Shown one piece after another: positions 9,696 to 18,229 of a stretch of DNA of 64,000 bases (its first letter is position 1; each line of letters begins with the position of its first letter). Made by a program: the position numbers and the translations under genes. The notes below the pieces were generated by a model. It made no database searches. It was not told the origin of the DNA and saw only the letters and a program-made list of their open reading frames with translations. Source of the stretch: Dokdonella sp. (GTDB lineage: Bacteria; Pseudomonadota; Gammaproteobacteria; Xanthomonadales; Rhodanobacteraceae); NCBI GenBank assembly GCA_024707225.1, contig JANQAE010000001.1, positions 186,001-250,000 on the forward strand, read 5' to 3'.

Positions 9696-10101
9696 GATCC
9701 ATATCCTCCTTTTCCTGGCTTGGGGGTGTTACGCGCGCGGACGGCGCTGCCATCGCGCCGCCCGCAGGCGTGCGATGGAAAGTCGGTGTCGAGAGCTCCC
9801 CGCTGTCGAGAATGACCGAGCCGACGCTAGCAGCGGCCATCGACGGCAAGCGTGACCGGCCCCCCAGAAAAACACCGGCTCTCATTCATCTTTCCACGGA
9901 TTGGCCGGCCCGGTCGCGTGGCCGGCGCTGCGCGAGTCCGGCAGCTGCGGCATGGCAGGCGTCGAAGCCGTGCGCCGATAGCGGGGCGACCCGGCCGGGC
10001 GCGCGCATCCGGGCGGCGCGGTGCGCGACAATGCGCGACCCGCCGCCGGTCGCGTTCGCGAGCGCGGCGGCAACCGTCCCCCGATCCGAGCAGCCAGTCC
10101 G
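9696..10101. other. divergent intergenic region, no supported gene
   Basis: 406 bases between the minus-strand CxxCH gene and the plus-strand carboxypeptidase. It must carry both promoters. I see no convincing sigma-70 pair and no coding sequence beyond shadow ORFs. Confidence 0.45.
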
Positions 10102-11019
10102 ATGTCACCTCTTTCGTTCTATCCAATCGGCACCGCCGGCCAGCCCTGGGGCCCGGCCGAGAAGGCCGCCTGGCGCGCGCAGCAGACGCGCCGGCGCAGC
10201 TACGCCGATGATGTTCTCGCCGCGATCGAGCGCCTGCGCGCGCATTTCGACGTGGTCGAGTACGGCCGGCTCGACTACGCGCCGGAGGTCTATCCGCTGC
10301 GCGCGCTGCGCAGCCGCGACTGGCACGACGCGCGTCCGGTCGTGCTGGTCACCGGCGGCGTGCACGGTTACGAGACCAGCGGCGTGCACGGCGCGCTGGC
10401 GTTTCTCGAGCAGCGTGCCGGCGACTACGCCGGACGCGTCAATCTGCTGGTCGCGCCGTGCGTGAGCCCCTGGGCCTACGAGCGGATCCACCGCTGGAAT
10501 CCGCTGGCGATCGATCCGAACCGGTCGTTTCGCGCCGGCAGTCCGGCCGGCGAGTCGGCGGCACTGATCGATCTGGTCGCGCCGTGGCGCGAGCGCGTGC
10601 TGGTGCACGTCGACCTGCACGAGACCACCGACAGCGACGAATCGGAGTTCCGGCCGGCCCTGGCCGCGCGCGACGGCAAGACCTACGAGCCGGGTGAGAT
10701 TCCCGACGGCTTCTACCTGGTCGGCGACAGCGAGCGGCCGCAGCCGGCGTTCCAGCAGGCGATCATCGCCGCAGTCTCGGCGGTCACCCATATCGCGCCG
10801 GCCGACCGCGACGGCGCGATCATCGGGTCGCCGGTCGTCGCGCCGGGCGTGATCCTGTATCCGGTGCGCGAGCTCGGCCTGTGCGCCGGCATCACCGACG
10901 CGCCGTACACGACGACCACCGAGGTCTATCCGGACAGCCCGCGCGCGACGCCCGAGCAGTGCAATGCCGCCCAGGTCGCGGCGGTCGCCGCTGCGATCGA
11001 TTTCGCGCTGGCGCACTGA
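10102..11019 (+). CDS. M14-family zinc metallocarboxypeptidase
   Basis: 305 aa from ATG 10102; the ORF-track start at 10021 adds a low-complexity leader. The M14 zinc site is visible: HGYE (His88, Glu91) after VVLVTGG, and a second His in HVDLHE near residue 173. NPLAIDPNRSFR matches the substrate-binding Asn-Arg pair of carboxypeptidases. The later Tyr-rich segment APYTTTTEVYPDSP fits the C-terminal half of the fold. No signal peptide is seen, so a cytosolic enzyme is likely, acting on small peptides or peptide-like amides; related bacterial proteins are sometimes annotated succinylglutamate desuccinylase/aspartoacylase-like. The gene is monocistronic as far as can be seen, with a convergent ohr gene 120 bases downstream. 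Confidence 0.88.
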   Translation: MSPLSFYPIGTAGQPWGPAEKAAWRAQQTRRRSYADDVLAAIERLRAHFDVVEYGRLDYAPEVYPLRALRSRDWHDARPVVLVTGGVHGYETSGVHGALAFLEQRAGDYAGRVNLLVAPCVSPWAYERIHRWNPLAIDPNRSFRAGSPAGESAALIDLVAPWRERVLVHVDLHETTDSDESEFRPALAARDGKTYEPGEIPDGFYLVGDSERPQPAFQQAIIAAVSAVTHIAPADRDGAIIGSPVVAPGVILYPVRELGLCAGITDAPYTTTTEVYPDSPRATPEQCNAAQVAAVAAAIDFALAH

Positions 11020-11138
11020 GCGCGGCGGACGCTGCCGCTCGACGTCGCGACGGCGATGCGCGAACGGTGGTGATGCGCGAAAAAAACTGTGGCGCGGTCT
11101 CGCTGCGGCGGCGGCGCGGATCGCCGCCGCCGATGCAC

Positions 11139-11564
11139 TTACGCGACCGTCAGCGTGACGTCGATGTTGCCGCGCGTCGCATTCGAGTACGGACAGACGA
11201 TGTGCGCCTGCTCGACCAGGGACTCGACCTGGTCGCGCGGCAGCCCGGGCACGCGGATCGTCAGCGCGGCCGCGATGCCGAATCCGTTCGGCAGCGGACC
11301 GATGCCGACCTCGCCGGTCACCGTGGTATCGGCCGGCAGCGCGATCTTCTGCTTGCCGGCGACGAACTTCAGCGCACCGAGGAAGCAGGCCGAATAGCCG
11401 GCCGCGAACAGCTGCTCCGGATTGGTGCCGCTGCCGCCGGCGCCGCCGAGCGCGCGCGGCGTCGACAGCCTGACGTCGAGCGCGCCGTCGGACGAGGTGG
11501 CCTGGCCCTCGCGGCCGCCGGTGGCGGTGGCAGTGGCGGTGTAGAGGATCGTATCGAGCGACAT
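11139..11564 (-). CDS. ohr: organic hydroperoxide resistance protein (Ohr/OsmC family)
   Basis: Thiol-dependent peroxidase that reduces organic hydroperoxides. The start at ATG 11564 gives [20 protein letters not shown] and 141 aa, exactly the family size. Both redox cysteines are present: [10 protein letters not shown] near residue 60 and [13 protein letters not shown] near residue 125. The [13 protein letters not shown] block is replaced by the near-identical [13 protein letters not shown]. Ohr is usually controlled by the MarR-type OhrR; here the divergent neighbour is an AraC-type regulator instead, 118 bases away. A GC-rich 11-bp hairpin (11106-11132) lies just past the stop, followed after some 15 bases by seven T on the minus strand, possibly a poor terminator. 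Confidence 0.93.
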   Translation of the reverse strand: MSLDTILYTATATATGGREGQATSSDGALDVRLSTPRALGGAGGSGTNPEQLFAAGYSACFLGALKFVAGKQKIALPADTTVTGEVGIGPLPNGFGIAAALTIRVPGLPRDQVESLVEQAHIVCPYSNATRGNIDVTLTVA

Positions 11565-11649
11565 GGCGGTTCCTTTTCGGTCTGGAGGGATGACGGCCGC
11601 TGCGGCCGGTGAGCGCACTATCCGCGCTTATCCGCAACGCCAAGTGCTG

Positions 11650-11673
11650 TATAGTCCTGAAAACTTGATCAGG
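11650..11673 (+). promoter_or_regulatory. putative -10 element and inverted repeat before the AraC-type gene
   Basis: tatagt (11650-11655) looks like a sigma-70 -10 box 26 bases before the ATG at 11682; the -35 at the right distance is weak. It overlaps an imperfect operator-like repeat, cctga-8 bases-tcagg (11656-11673), lying between the divergent ohr and araC-type genes. It might be the autoregulatory site. Confidence 0.35.
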
Positions 11674-11681
11674 CGTATGCA

Positions 11682-12725
11682 ATGGTCGATCGACTGGCCG
11701 TCCTGCTCGAGCGCTATCCGGTCAGCGCCGAGGTCTTCCATGCCGGCGCGCTGTGCGGCATCCACGCGCTCGACGGCGGCGGCGACCGCGGCCAGCTGCA
11801 TCTGGTGCGGCGCGGTCCGGTCGAGGTGTTGCACGGCAAGGACGTGGTGCACGTCACCGAGCCGAGCCTGCTGCTGTATCCGCGTCCGCTCGCGCACCGG
11901 TTCGTGACCGACGCGGAGCGCGGCGCCGACCTGGCCTGCGCGAACCTGCGCTTCGACGGCGGCCACGCACATCCTTTGCGCGCCGCGCTGCCGGACTTCG
12001 TCGCGATGCCGCTGGACCGGATCGGCGGTGCCGGGCCGGTGCTGGCGCTGTTGTTCGAAGAAGCCTTCGCCGAGCGCTGCGGTCGCCATGCGCTGGTCAA
12101 CCGCCTGTTCGAGGTCGTGCTGATCCAGCTGCTGCGCCAGCTGATGGAAAGCGGGCGGATGCCGGCCGGCCTGCTCGCCGGCCTCGGCCATCCACGCCTG
12201 CGCCATGCGCTGGCGGCCGTGCACGCGGCGCCGGCCGAGCCGTGGACGCTCGAACGCATGGCGGCCGAGGCGAGGATGTCGCGCAGCGTCTTCGCGGCCG
12301 CGTTCCGCGACGCGATGGGACGCACGCCGGCGCAGTACCTGGCTGAATGGCGCATCGGCCTCGCCCAGCAGGCGATACGCCGCGGCACGCCGCTCAAGGC
12401 GATTCCGGCCGGGATCGGCTACGGCAGCGAGGCGGCATTCTCGCGCGCGTTCAAGGCCCAGACCGGTCTGGCGCCGCGCGGCCTGGCGACGCACCGCTGC
12501 CGCGGTATGAACGGCGTGCCGGCGCGCCTGGGGCGATCGGGCGGTGCAGGTGGTGCCGGTCGAGTCCGGCGCCCGACTCGACCGCCGGCCGGACGCCTTC
12601 GCCGAACGGCTCACGGGCAGGCGTCGTCCGCAGCCGGCCCGGCGTCGAGCCGGCGCCCGGCTTCGCGTGCCGGGGCCGGCGCCGATCCGGGCCTGACCTC
12701 GCAGGCCGGGCGGCGCCCCCGCTGA
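11682..12725 (+). CDS. AraC family transcriptional regulator with cupin-type sensor domain
   Basis: N-terminal cupin_6-type domain (about residues 5-170; EVFHAGALCGIHAL, LYPRPLAHRF) and a C-terminal AraC double helix-turn-helix (about 180-270; WTLERMAAEARMSRSVFAAAFRDAMGRTPAQYL, then AIPAGIGYGSEAAFSRAFKAQTG). The open frame runs on for about 75 Arg/Pro/Ala-rich residues after the HTH, which is not normal. One extra base near 12478-12483 would instead give the usual ending APR-WRRTAAAV with a stop at 12508-12510, so the true 3' end is probably 12510. The gene is divergent from ohr and may regulate it or the neighbouring detoxification genes (a GST-family gene lies about 3.7 kb away), but this is inference from position. 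Confidence 0.85.
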   Translation: MVDRLAVLLERYPVSAEVFHAGALCGIHALDGGGDRGQLHLVRRGPVEVLHGKDVVHVTEPSLLLYPRPLAHRFVTDAERGADLACANLRFDGGHAHPLRAALPDFVAMPLDRIGGAGPVLALLFEEAFAERCGRHALVNRLFEVVLIQLLRQLMESGRMPAGLLAGLGHPRLRHALAAVHAAPAEPWTLERMAAEARMSRSVFAAAFRDAMGRTPAQYLAEWRIGLAQQAIRRGTPLKAIPAGIGYGSEAAFSRAFKAQTGLAPRGLATHRCRGMNGVPARLGRSGGAGGAGRVRRPTRPPAGRLRRTAHGQASSAAGPASSRRPASRAGAGADPGLTSQAGRRPR

Positions 12726-12845
12726 CCCGGCGGACCGTGACGCCGGACCGGACGGCAGCGTATGGCGTCGGTGTACCATCGGGCGCGCGGACGCCTGCAG
12801 CGCGGGCGCCGCTCGGTGGGGCAGCAGCCAACAGGGAGCGTACGA

Positions 12846-13445
12846 ATGGACATGACCGTCAGATGCCGATGCGGCCAGGTGCGCGGCGCGGCGCGGACCG
12901 AGCGCGCGTACACACGCGCCACCTGCTATTGCCGCGACTGTCGCGCCTACGCGCGCTTCCTCGGCGGTTCCGACCTGCTCGATGCGCACGGCGGCACCGA
13001 CGTCGTGCCGATCGCGCCCACCGGCCTGCGGCTGATCGCGGGACTCGAAGCGCTGGCCTGCGTCTCGCTCGGGCCACGCGGACTGTTGCGCTGGTACGCC
13101 GCCTGCTGTCGTGCGCCGATCGCCAACACGCCGCGGCAGGCGCAGACGCCCTACGTGGGCCTGTTCGGCGCTGCGTTCGACGCGCCGTCCGCGGCGATGG
13201 ACGAGAGCTTCGGGCCACGCGGCACGCTGGTGATCCATGCCGGCAGCGCCACCGGCGAGGTCGCGCCGACGCGCTGGCGGTTCGTGATCGGCGGCCTGCG
13301 CATCGTCACCGGCATGACTGCGGCGCGGCTGCGCGGCGAGCCGCCTGCACCGTTCTTCGACGCGGCCGGCCGGCCGATCCGCCACGTGCGCGAGCTGACG
13401 CGGGCCGAACGTGACGCGCTCGGCGATGCGCCGGCGGCACACTGA
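12846..13445 (+). CDS. DUF6151-like Cys-rich protein, GFA (glutathione-dependent formaldehyde-activating) superfamily-like
   Basis: Start at ATG 12846 with AGGGAG upstream; 199 aa. The N-terminus shows zinc-ligand spacing typical of the Mss4-like/GFA fold: RCRCGQVRG, then CYCRDCRAYARFLG, then a CC pair in RWYAACCRAPIANTPR. This matches proteins annotated DUF6151 in gammaproteobacteria. GFA-superfamily members bind zinc and in some cases glutathione adducts, but no reaction is known for this group. No signal peptide. It sits between the AraC-type regulator gene and the degenerate repeat gene, which converges on it from the other strand with only ten bases between stop codons. Confidence 0.75.
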   Translation: MDMTVRCRCGQVRGAARTERAYTRATCYCRDCRAYARFLGGSDLLDAHGGTDVVPIAPTGLRLIAGLEALACVSLGPRGLLRWYAACCRAPIANTPRQAQTPYVGLFGAAFDAPSAAMDESFGPRGTLVIHAGSATGEVAPTRWRFVIGGLRIVTGMTAARLRGEPPAPFFDAAGRPIRHVRELTRAERDALGDAPAAH

Positions 13446-13454
13446 GCAGCGCGA

Positions 13455-14686
13455 TCAGGGCTGCTCGACATCGGCGTGGAACACGCGGTCGCTCGGCAGC
13501 ATCAGCACGTGGATCGCGGCGTTGTAGGCGCGAACCTCGCCGCTGCCGCGAAGCGGGCACCCTGCAGGCCGAAGGCGTACGCGCCGGGGTCGAGCTCGCT
13601 GCCCCATTGCACCGACAGGCTGCGGTCGGTGCCGTCGCCGGCATCGTCGTCGATGTCGATCCAGCGCTCGGTATTCGACAGGGATTGGCCGCCGGTGGTG
13701 AGCCGGAACCTGCCTTCGTAGGGAGCGCCCGCGGGCGGGTCGGAGCGGCCGATCGACGCCGAGCCGAAGACCAGGGCATGCGCCGGCGTCGCGGTCGACA
13801 GCGAACAGGCGCGTATCGGCGTCGGCGTGTCGGGGGCGTTGGTATAGGCCAGGCTCGACTGCTCCGAGAGATCGCCGCCGCCGCGGCCGGCACCGCGGCC
13901 ACGGTCAGCACCGGGTCGTACATCGTCACCTCGCCGCCGCCGTCGTAGCGAGCCGCGTAGAGATCGAAGGTATGCGTGCCCGCGGCCACCGGGAACGCGA
14001 ACTGCGTCGCCATCGATTCATCGGTGCCGTCCTGGTCGTCGGTGTAGACGTTGATCCAGCGGTCGCTCGCGGCCGACCAGGTGTCGTAGACACCGAGCCG
14101 CACGCGCGCCTCGCTCGGCGCCAGCGAATAGGCCATCGAGGTGGTGCCGTGCACGAATGCGATGCTGTCCTCGGCCACGCTGATCTGGCATGAGACCGCG
14201 CTGGCCAGCGTGCTGCTCTGGGTTCTGAACGTGGGGCCGGCGGCGCTGCCGCAGACCGTCTGCGCGGCCGCGGCGGGTACGAAGATCGCCGCCAGCGTCG
14301 GATCGAAGATCAGCACCTCGCCGCCGCTGTAGCGGCGCGCCTTCAAGCTGATCCGGCGCGGGCCGGCCGCGACCTGCACGATCTGGCTGAGCGCGATCGA
14401 CTTGTCGGTGCCGTCGCTCGCATTCGGATACACGTTGACCCGGCGATCGACGCTGCTGCCCTCGGCGGCGTCGACGGTGATCGGGGCGTTCACCTCGTAG
14501 GCCTGGTCGAGCAGGCCCAGCGAGCCGGACCCGATCGCGACGATGAAGCCCGCGGTCGGCGCCTGCAGCGTGCATTCGACGACGGCCTCGCCGAAGGCGG
14601 TGCTGGAGGTCGTGTAGGTGGTGTTGAGCTGCGCCGAACACGCGGCATAGGTCGCCGGCAGCGTGCGCAGCGCGGTCGGCTCCGCG
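13455..14686 (-). pseudogene. decayed gene encoding three tandem ~115-aa beta-rich repeats; 5' end missing
   Basis: Three copies of one domain can be read. Each contains R-x-x-N/D-V/I-Y/D-x-x-x-x-DGTD-x-S, an AG..x-L-x-A-R-Y/F turn and GGE/GSGEV followed by DPxL or a similar strand. Examples are RRVNVYPNASDGTDKS, RWINVYTDDQDGTDES and RWIDIDDDAGDGTDRS. Copies one and two are in one frame; copy three needs a frame change near 13880, and another near 13550 gives the end FHADVEQP with a stop at 13455-13457. No start codon or signal peptide exists: the frame runs straight back into the end of the GST gene. It is thus a truncated remnant or a gene whose 5' part is lost plus indels. The domain is probably an extracellular beta-sandwich; I cannot name it. 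Confidence 0.6.
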
Positions 14687-15358
14687 CTAGTCGCGATCGG
14701 GTGCGCCGAGCGGGAAGTACGAGCGGTACGGCCGTGCCGCGTCGACCACGCGCACGACCGAGGGACGCGCCAGCAGGCGCGCACGATAGGCGTGCACACG
14801 CGTGAAACGCGCGTCGATCGCATGCGTCCAGTCGGCGTAGAACAGGAACGGCGCCGCGCCGCAGTCGGCCATCGTGAACGCATCGCCGGCGGCCCAGGAC
14901 CGGCCGTCGGCCAGATGCGCGTCGAGCCACGCGTAGGCGGTGTCGAGCATCGCCCGGGCGTCGGCGACGCCGAGCGGGTCGCGCGCAGCGGGTTCGCGCA
15001 TCGCGTCGAACACGATCTTCTGCTGCGGCGTCGAGACGTAATGGTCGAAGAAGCGGTCGAGCATCCGCACGGCCAGGGCCGCTTCCGGATCGTCGGGAAT
15101 CAGCCGCTGCGGCCCGGGATGGTGCAGCTGCAGGTACTCGATGATCACGCTGGACTCGGGCAGCGTGCGGCTCCCGTCGCGCAGCAGCGGAAAGCGCCGG
15201 ATCGGCCACAGGGCGGCGAACTCGGCCAGCACGTCCGGACCGGACGGGTCGGACGGATCGAGCAGGCGCAGGCGGAACGGCACGGCGTTCTCGTCGAGTG
15301 CGATCAGCACCTTCTGGCAGTAGGAAGAAAACGGATGGGCGAACAGCTCGAGCGACAT
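14687..15358 (-). CDS. glutathione S-transferase family protein
   Basis: Start at ATG 15358 (MSLELFAHPFSSYCQKVLIAL) with AGGAG six bases upstream, rather than the longer MSGVSM start; 223 aa. The thioredoxin-like N-terminal domain spans about 1-80, with SSYCQKV at the catalytic site, RRFPLLRD (cis-Pro region) and ESSVIIEYL (glutathione gamma-Glu binding Glu-Ser). A helical C-terminal domain follows with the AGDAFTMADCGAAPFLFY block, equivalent to the conserved N-capping/ADI motif. It is cytosolic and conjugates or reduces electrophiles; the actual substrate is unknown. Its stop codon borders the decayed triple-repeat sequence directly, suggesting that a deletion joined the two. Confidence 0.9.
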   Translation of the reverse strand: MSLELFAHPFSSYCQKVLIALDENAVPFRLRLLDPSDPSGPDVLAEFAALWPIRRFPLLRDGSRTLPESSVIIEYLQLHHPGPQRLIPDDPEAALAVRMLDRFFDHYVSTPQQKIVFDAMREPAARDPLGVADARAMLDTAYAWLDAHLADGRSWAAGDAFTMADCGAAPFLFYADWTHAIDARFTRVHAYRARLLARPSVVRVVDAARPYRSYFPLGAPDRD

Positions 15359-15592
15359 GGACACTCCTGACATCGGGCGGCACCGGATCGGTACCGTTCG
15401 GGTATCGCGACGAACCGCAGCATGCCGGATCGACAGCCTGGCGGAACCGGGCGCCGAACCGGGTTTGATCGGGCGGTACCGCCGCCGCCGGCCGGATTTC
15501 CGCTTTTGCCCCCTGTTTTACGTATGGGGGGAGGACGCGTGCGCGGCCAAGGCGGCCGCAACGACGTTTCCACCATCCCGAGGACGAATCCG

Positions 15593-17158
15593 ATGTCATC
15601 CAGTTCCGAGCGTTCCCACCGGTCGCGCCTGAAGGCGTTGCTGGGCATCCCCCTTCTGATCGCGGCCCTGGCCGGCCCGGCGGCGGCCGAGAAGGCCGGC
15701 CATCTGCCTTCGCGCGGCGGCAGCGAGCCGGCCCATGCGACCGTGGCCGGCAGTCCGCTGACGATCCTCGCCGGTGCCGACCATTCGTTCCAGATCCTCA
15801 ACGACCAGGTGCCCGGTACCGGCCAGCTCTATCCGTCGCAGGGGACCGGACTGGCCGACATGGGCTGGATCGTGCGCGCCGGCGGCGTGCTGTACGGGCC
15901 GGACTTCCAGAACCACGAGGCCGGCACGGCGACCGGCGGTCTCGGCACGGTGACGCCGTACGGCGCCGGCAGCGTCAGCGCGGTGTCGGGCAGCGGCAGC
16001 GAGGCCGATCCGTACGTGGTCGTGGTCGCCGCGCCGCTCGCGGGCAGCGGCCTGCAGAGCCGGCAGGAGGTGCGCTACGTCAACGGGCGCAACTACTTCA
16101 GCAAGCGCTTCACGCTGACCAATGCCGGCGCCGAGCCGCAGAACGTGTCGATCTATCTCGGCGGCGACATCTACCTGGCCGCCAGCGACAGCGGCATTCC
16201 GTACCTGGAACCGGCCTCGCAGAGCCCCGGCGGCCGCGATTGCGGCGGTCCGCGCGGCAACAACGACGGCTACTACATCCTGTACATCCCGCAGACGCCG
16301 GCCGACCGCTACACCGGCACCGGCTACAGCAGCGTCTGGTCGCAGATCGGCAGCGGTGATCTCGACGGCGTCCTGGCGCCGCCGGACTGCATCGACAACG
16401 GCGCCGCGCTGCAGTGGAACCGCACGCTCGCGGCCGGCAGCAGCGTGACGATCCTGGCGACGACCTCGTTCGGCGAGATCCCGTCGATCGCGCAGTTCGA
16501 CATCACCAGCGTGACGCCGGCCGCCGGCGCGCAGGGCGCGATCGTGCCGGTGACGATCCGCGGCATCGGCTTCGCGAACGGGATGACGGTCTCGTTCGGC
16601 AACGGCATCGCCGTCGACGCGCTGACGGTCGTCGACGCCGGCACCGCGACCGCGACGCTGACGATCGCCGCCGACGCGCCGACCGGCTTCCGCGACGTCG
16701 TCGGCATCGCGGCCGGTGGCAACCTGACCGCGACCCTGGCGCAGGGCTTCCAGGTCACCGGCGCCGGCGAGCCCGATCCGTTCACGCTGACGCGGATCGT
16801 GCCGGCCAGCGGCGTCGTCGGCACCACGCTGCAGGCGACCTTGCAGGGCACCGGTTTCCAGCCGGGCATGACGGTGACGCTCGGCGCCGGCGTGACCGTC
16901 TCCAACCTGGTCGTCACCGGCCCGACCACGGCGACGCTGACGCTGGCGATCGCCGCCACGGCCGTCCCCGGACCGCGTGACGTCGTCGCCTCGCTCGGCG
17001 GCAAGGTCAGCGCGGCGCTGCCGGCCGGCTTCCTCGTGATCGCCGGATCGACCGGCGAGCCGCCGGTCGCGCAGGCGGTGCCGGCGCTGAGTCCGGCGAG
17101 CCTGCTGCTGCTGATGCTCGGCGTGTTCGGCGCCGCGTGGGCGATCGGCCGCCGGTAA
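15593..17158 (+). CDS. exported IPT/TIG-domain protein with IPTL-like C-terminal sorting signal (paralog A)
   Basis: ATG 15593 with GAGGA upstream; 521 aa. The signal peptide (LKALLGIPLLIAALAGPAAAE) is followed by a unique N-terminal domain of about 300 aa (DHSFQILNDQVPGTGQLYPS, EVRYVNGRNYFSKRFTLTN, YLGGDIYLAASDSG). Two IPT/TIG-like beta-sandwich repeats follow (ITSVTPAAGAQGAIVPVTI and LTRIVPASGVVGTTLQATL, each with GxGF.xGM). The C-terminus is V-P-A-L-S, a hydrophobic helix and R-R, the layout of IPTL-CTERM tails processed by an exosortase-type system. The protein is therefore probably anchored or sorted to the cell surface. An inverted paralog lies at 29323-30876. No exosortase gene is in the window. 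A strong terminator follows. Confidence 0.8.
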   Translation: MSSSSERSHRSRLKALLGIPLLIAALAGPAAAEKAGHLPSRGGSEPAHATVAGSPLTILAGADHSFQILNDQVPGTGQLYPSQGTGLADMGWIVRAGGVLYGPDFQNHEAGTATGGLGTVTPYGAGSVSAVSGSGSEADPYVVVVAAPLAGSGLQSRQEVRYVNGRNYFSKRFTLTNAGAEPQNVSIYLGGDIYLAASDSGIPYLEPASQSPGGRDCGGPRGNNDGYYILYIPQTPADRYTGTGYSSVWSQIGSGDLDGVLAPPDCIDNGAALQWNRTLAAGSSVTILATTSFGEIPSIAQFDITSVTPAAGAQGAIVPVTIRGIGFANGMTVSFGNGIAVDALTVVDAGTATATLTIAADAPTGFRDVVGIAAGGNLTATLAQGFQVTGAGEPDPFTLTRIVPASGVVGTTLQATLQGTGFQPGMTVTLGAGVTVSNLVVTGPTTATLTLAIAATAVPGPRDVVASLGGKVSAALPAGFLVIAGSTGEPPVAQAVPALSPASLLLLMLGVFGAAWAIGRR

Positions 17159-17210
17159 CCCCACCGGCCCGATCGGGAGCCGGCCGCGCGCCGGTGCTCC
17201 GCTGTGCTTG

Positions 17211-17240
17211 CGGGCGGCCCCGGTGCCGCCCGTTTTTTTT
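17211..17240 (+). terminator. intrinsic terminator after IPTL-tailed paralog A
   Basis: cgggcggc / gccgcccg stem (8 bp, six-base loop) followed by eight T (17233-17240), 52 bases past the stop. Canonical Rho-independent terminator. Confidence 0.9.
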
Positions 17241-17319
17241 GCCGCGCGTCTCCGGCTACTGGCAATCGGCGCCGGCTTGCGTATCGTGGCGGCGACCGGC
17301 GCAAGGGAGCGGGGCGGCG

Positions 17320-18062
17320 ATGGACGGCGAAGCAGGGCAGGCGGCAACCGGCAAGCAGCGGCTCGGTTTCGAGCGGATCGAGGCGATGCTGCGGTCGGTG
17401 CCGGCAGCCCCGGGCGAAAAGGCCGGTCGCTGGGAGCGCGGCTCGTTCCTGGCAGGCCTGGCGCGGCCGCTCTGGCCGTCTCGATCGGCCTGCTCGTGCC
17501 GGGACGGCCGGGCGTCTGGCTCGTATTCGCCTGCGTCGTGATCGAGCTGACGACACTGGCGGTTTCGGGCTGGCTGTCCCTGCGTCGGCACTGGCGCTCG
17601 TTCCGTCACCCCACCCGGAGCTTCGCGCGCGAGCTCGACGCCGATTTCGTCCATTACCGCCGGCTCGTCGCGGCGCTGCGGCGCTACCCGGCCGCACCGC
17701 TCGAAGCGAGGCTGCGCTATCTGCGCGTGCGGCGGCAGTCGATGCAGCAGGGCCTGGCGCTGTTCACGGGCGGGCTCGAGCGCCTCGGCATCCTGCCGGT
17801 GATCGGCGTGCTGTATCTGCAGTTCCGCGACTGGCGCTGGGGCGACTGGGGGCGCTTGGCCGAGGTGAACCTGGTCCAGGCACTGCTGATCTGGGCGCTG
17901 CTGCTGGTCTATCTGGCGGGCTGGCACCTGGTCGTGGTGCACCGGCGCACCGCGGTCTACGAGGCGCTGCTCGCCGAGGCGGTGCACCAGCGAGGCGTCG
18001 ACGTCCGATCGGCGGCGCTCCGCCCCGGCGCGGCGGCGCAGGCCGACCCGGACGCGGCCTGA
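17320..18062 (+). CDS. integral membrane protein of unknown function (frameshift near 17465)
   Basis: A start at ATG 17320 (MDGEAGQAATGKQRLGFERIEAM) gives a soluble N-terminus of about 50 aa; the rest continues in another frame from AALAVSIGLLVPGRPGV. Joined by one indel near 17460-17475 (run of GC letters), the protein is about 247 aa. It has a first hydrophobic hairpin (SIGLLVPG-WLVFACVVIELTTLAVSGW), a basic cytosolic stretch (LRRHWRSFRHPTRSFAREL), and two later membrane segments (LPVIGVLYLQF; ALLIWALLLVYLAGWHLVVV). I recognise no family. The break is more likely a sequence error than a real mutation because hydrophobicity and codon use continue smoothly. It lies between the terminator at 17240 and a protease gene on the same strand. 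Confidence 0.6.
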
Positions 18063-18229
18063 TCGAACCGGCTGCAACGTCCAGCCCGTGACCGATGGCG
18101 TACGCGGCGGCGTCGCAGGTCGCGTATGGTCGCGTGTGCTGCGGCGGAGCAGCGGACATCGGGGTCCGCTCGCGCATCCGTGCTCGCCACGACCGGCGCG
18201 GCCCGTTACGAGAAAAAGGGGACGAACGA

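Noticed and set aside
11084-11132. A run of seven A plus GC hairpin as canonical ohr terminator
   Set aside because: The T run (minus strand) is about 15 bases away from the hairpin, too far for a normal intrinsic terminator; mentioned only as possible.
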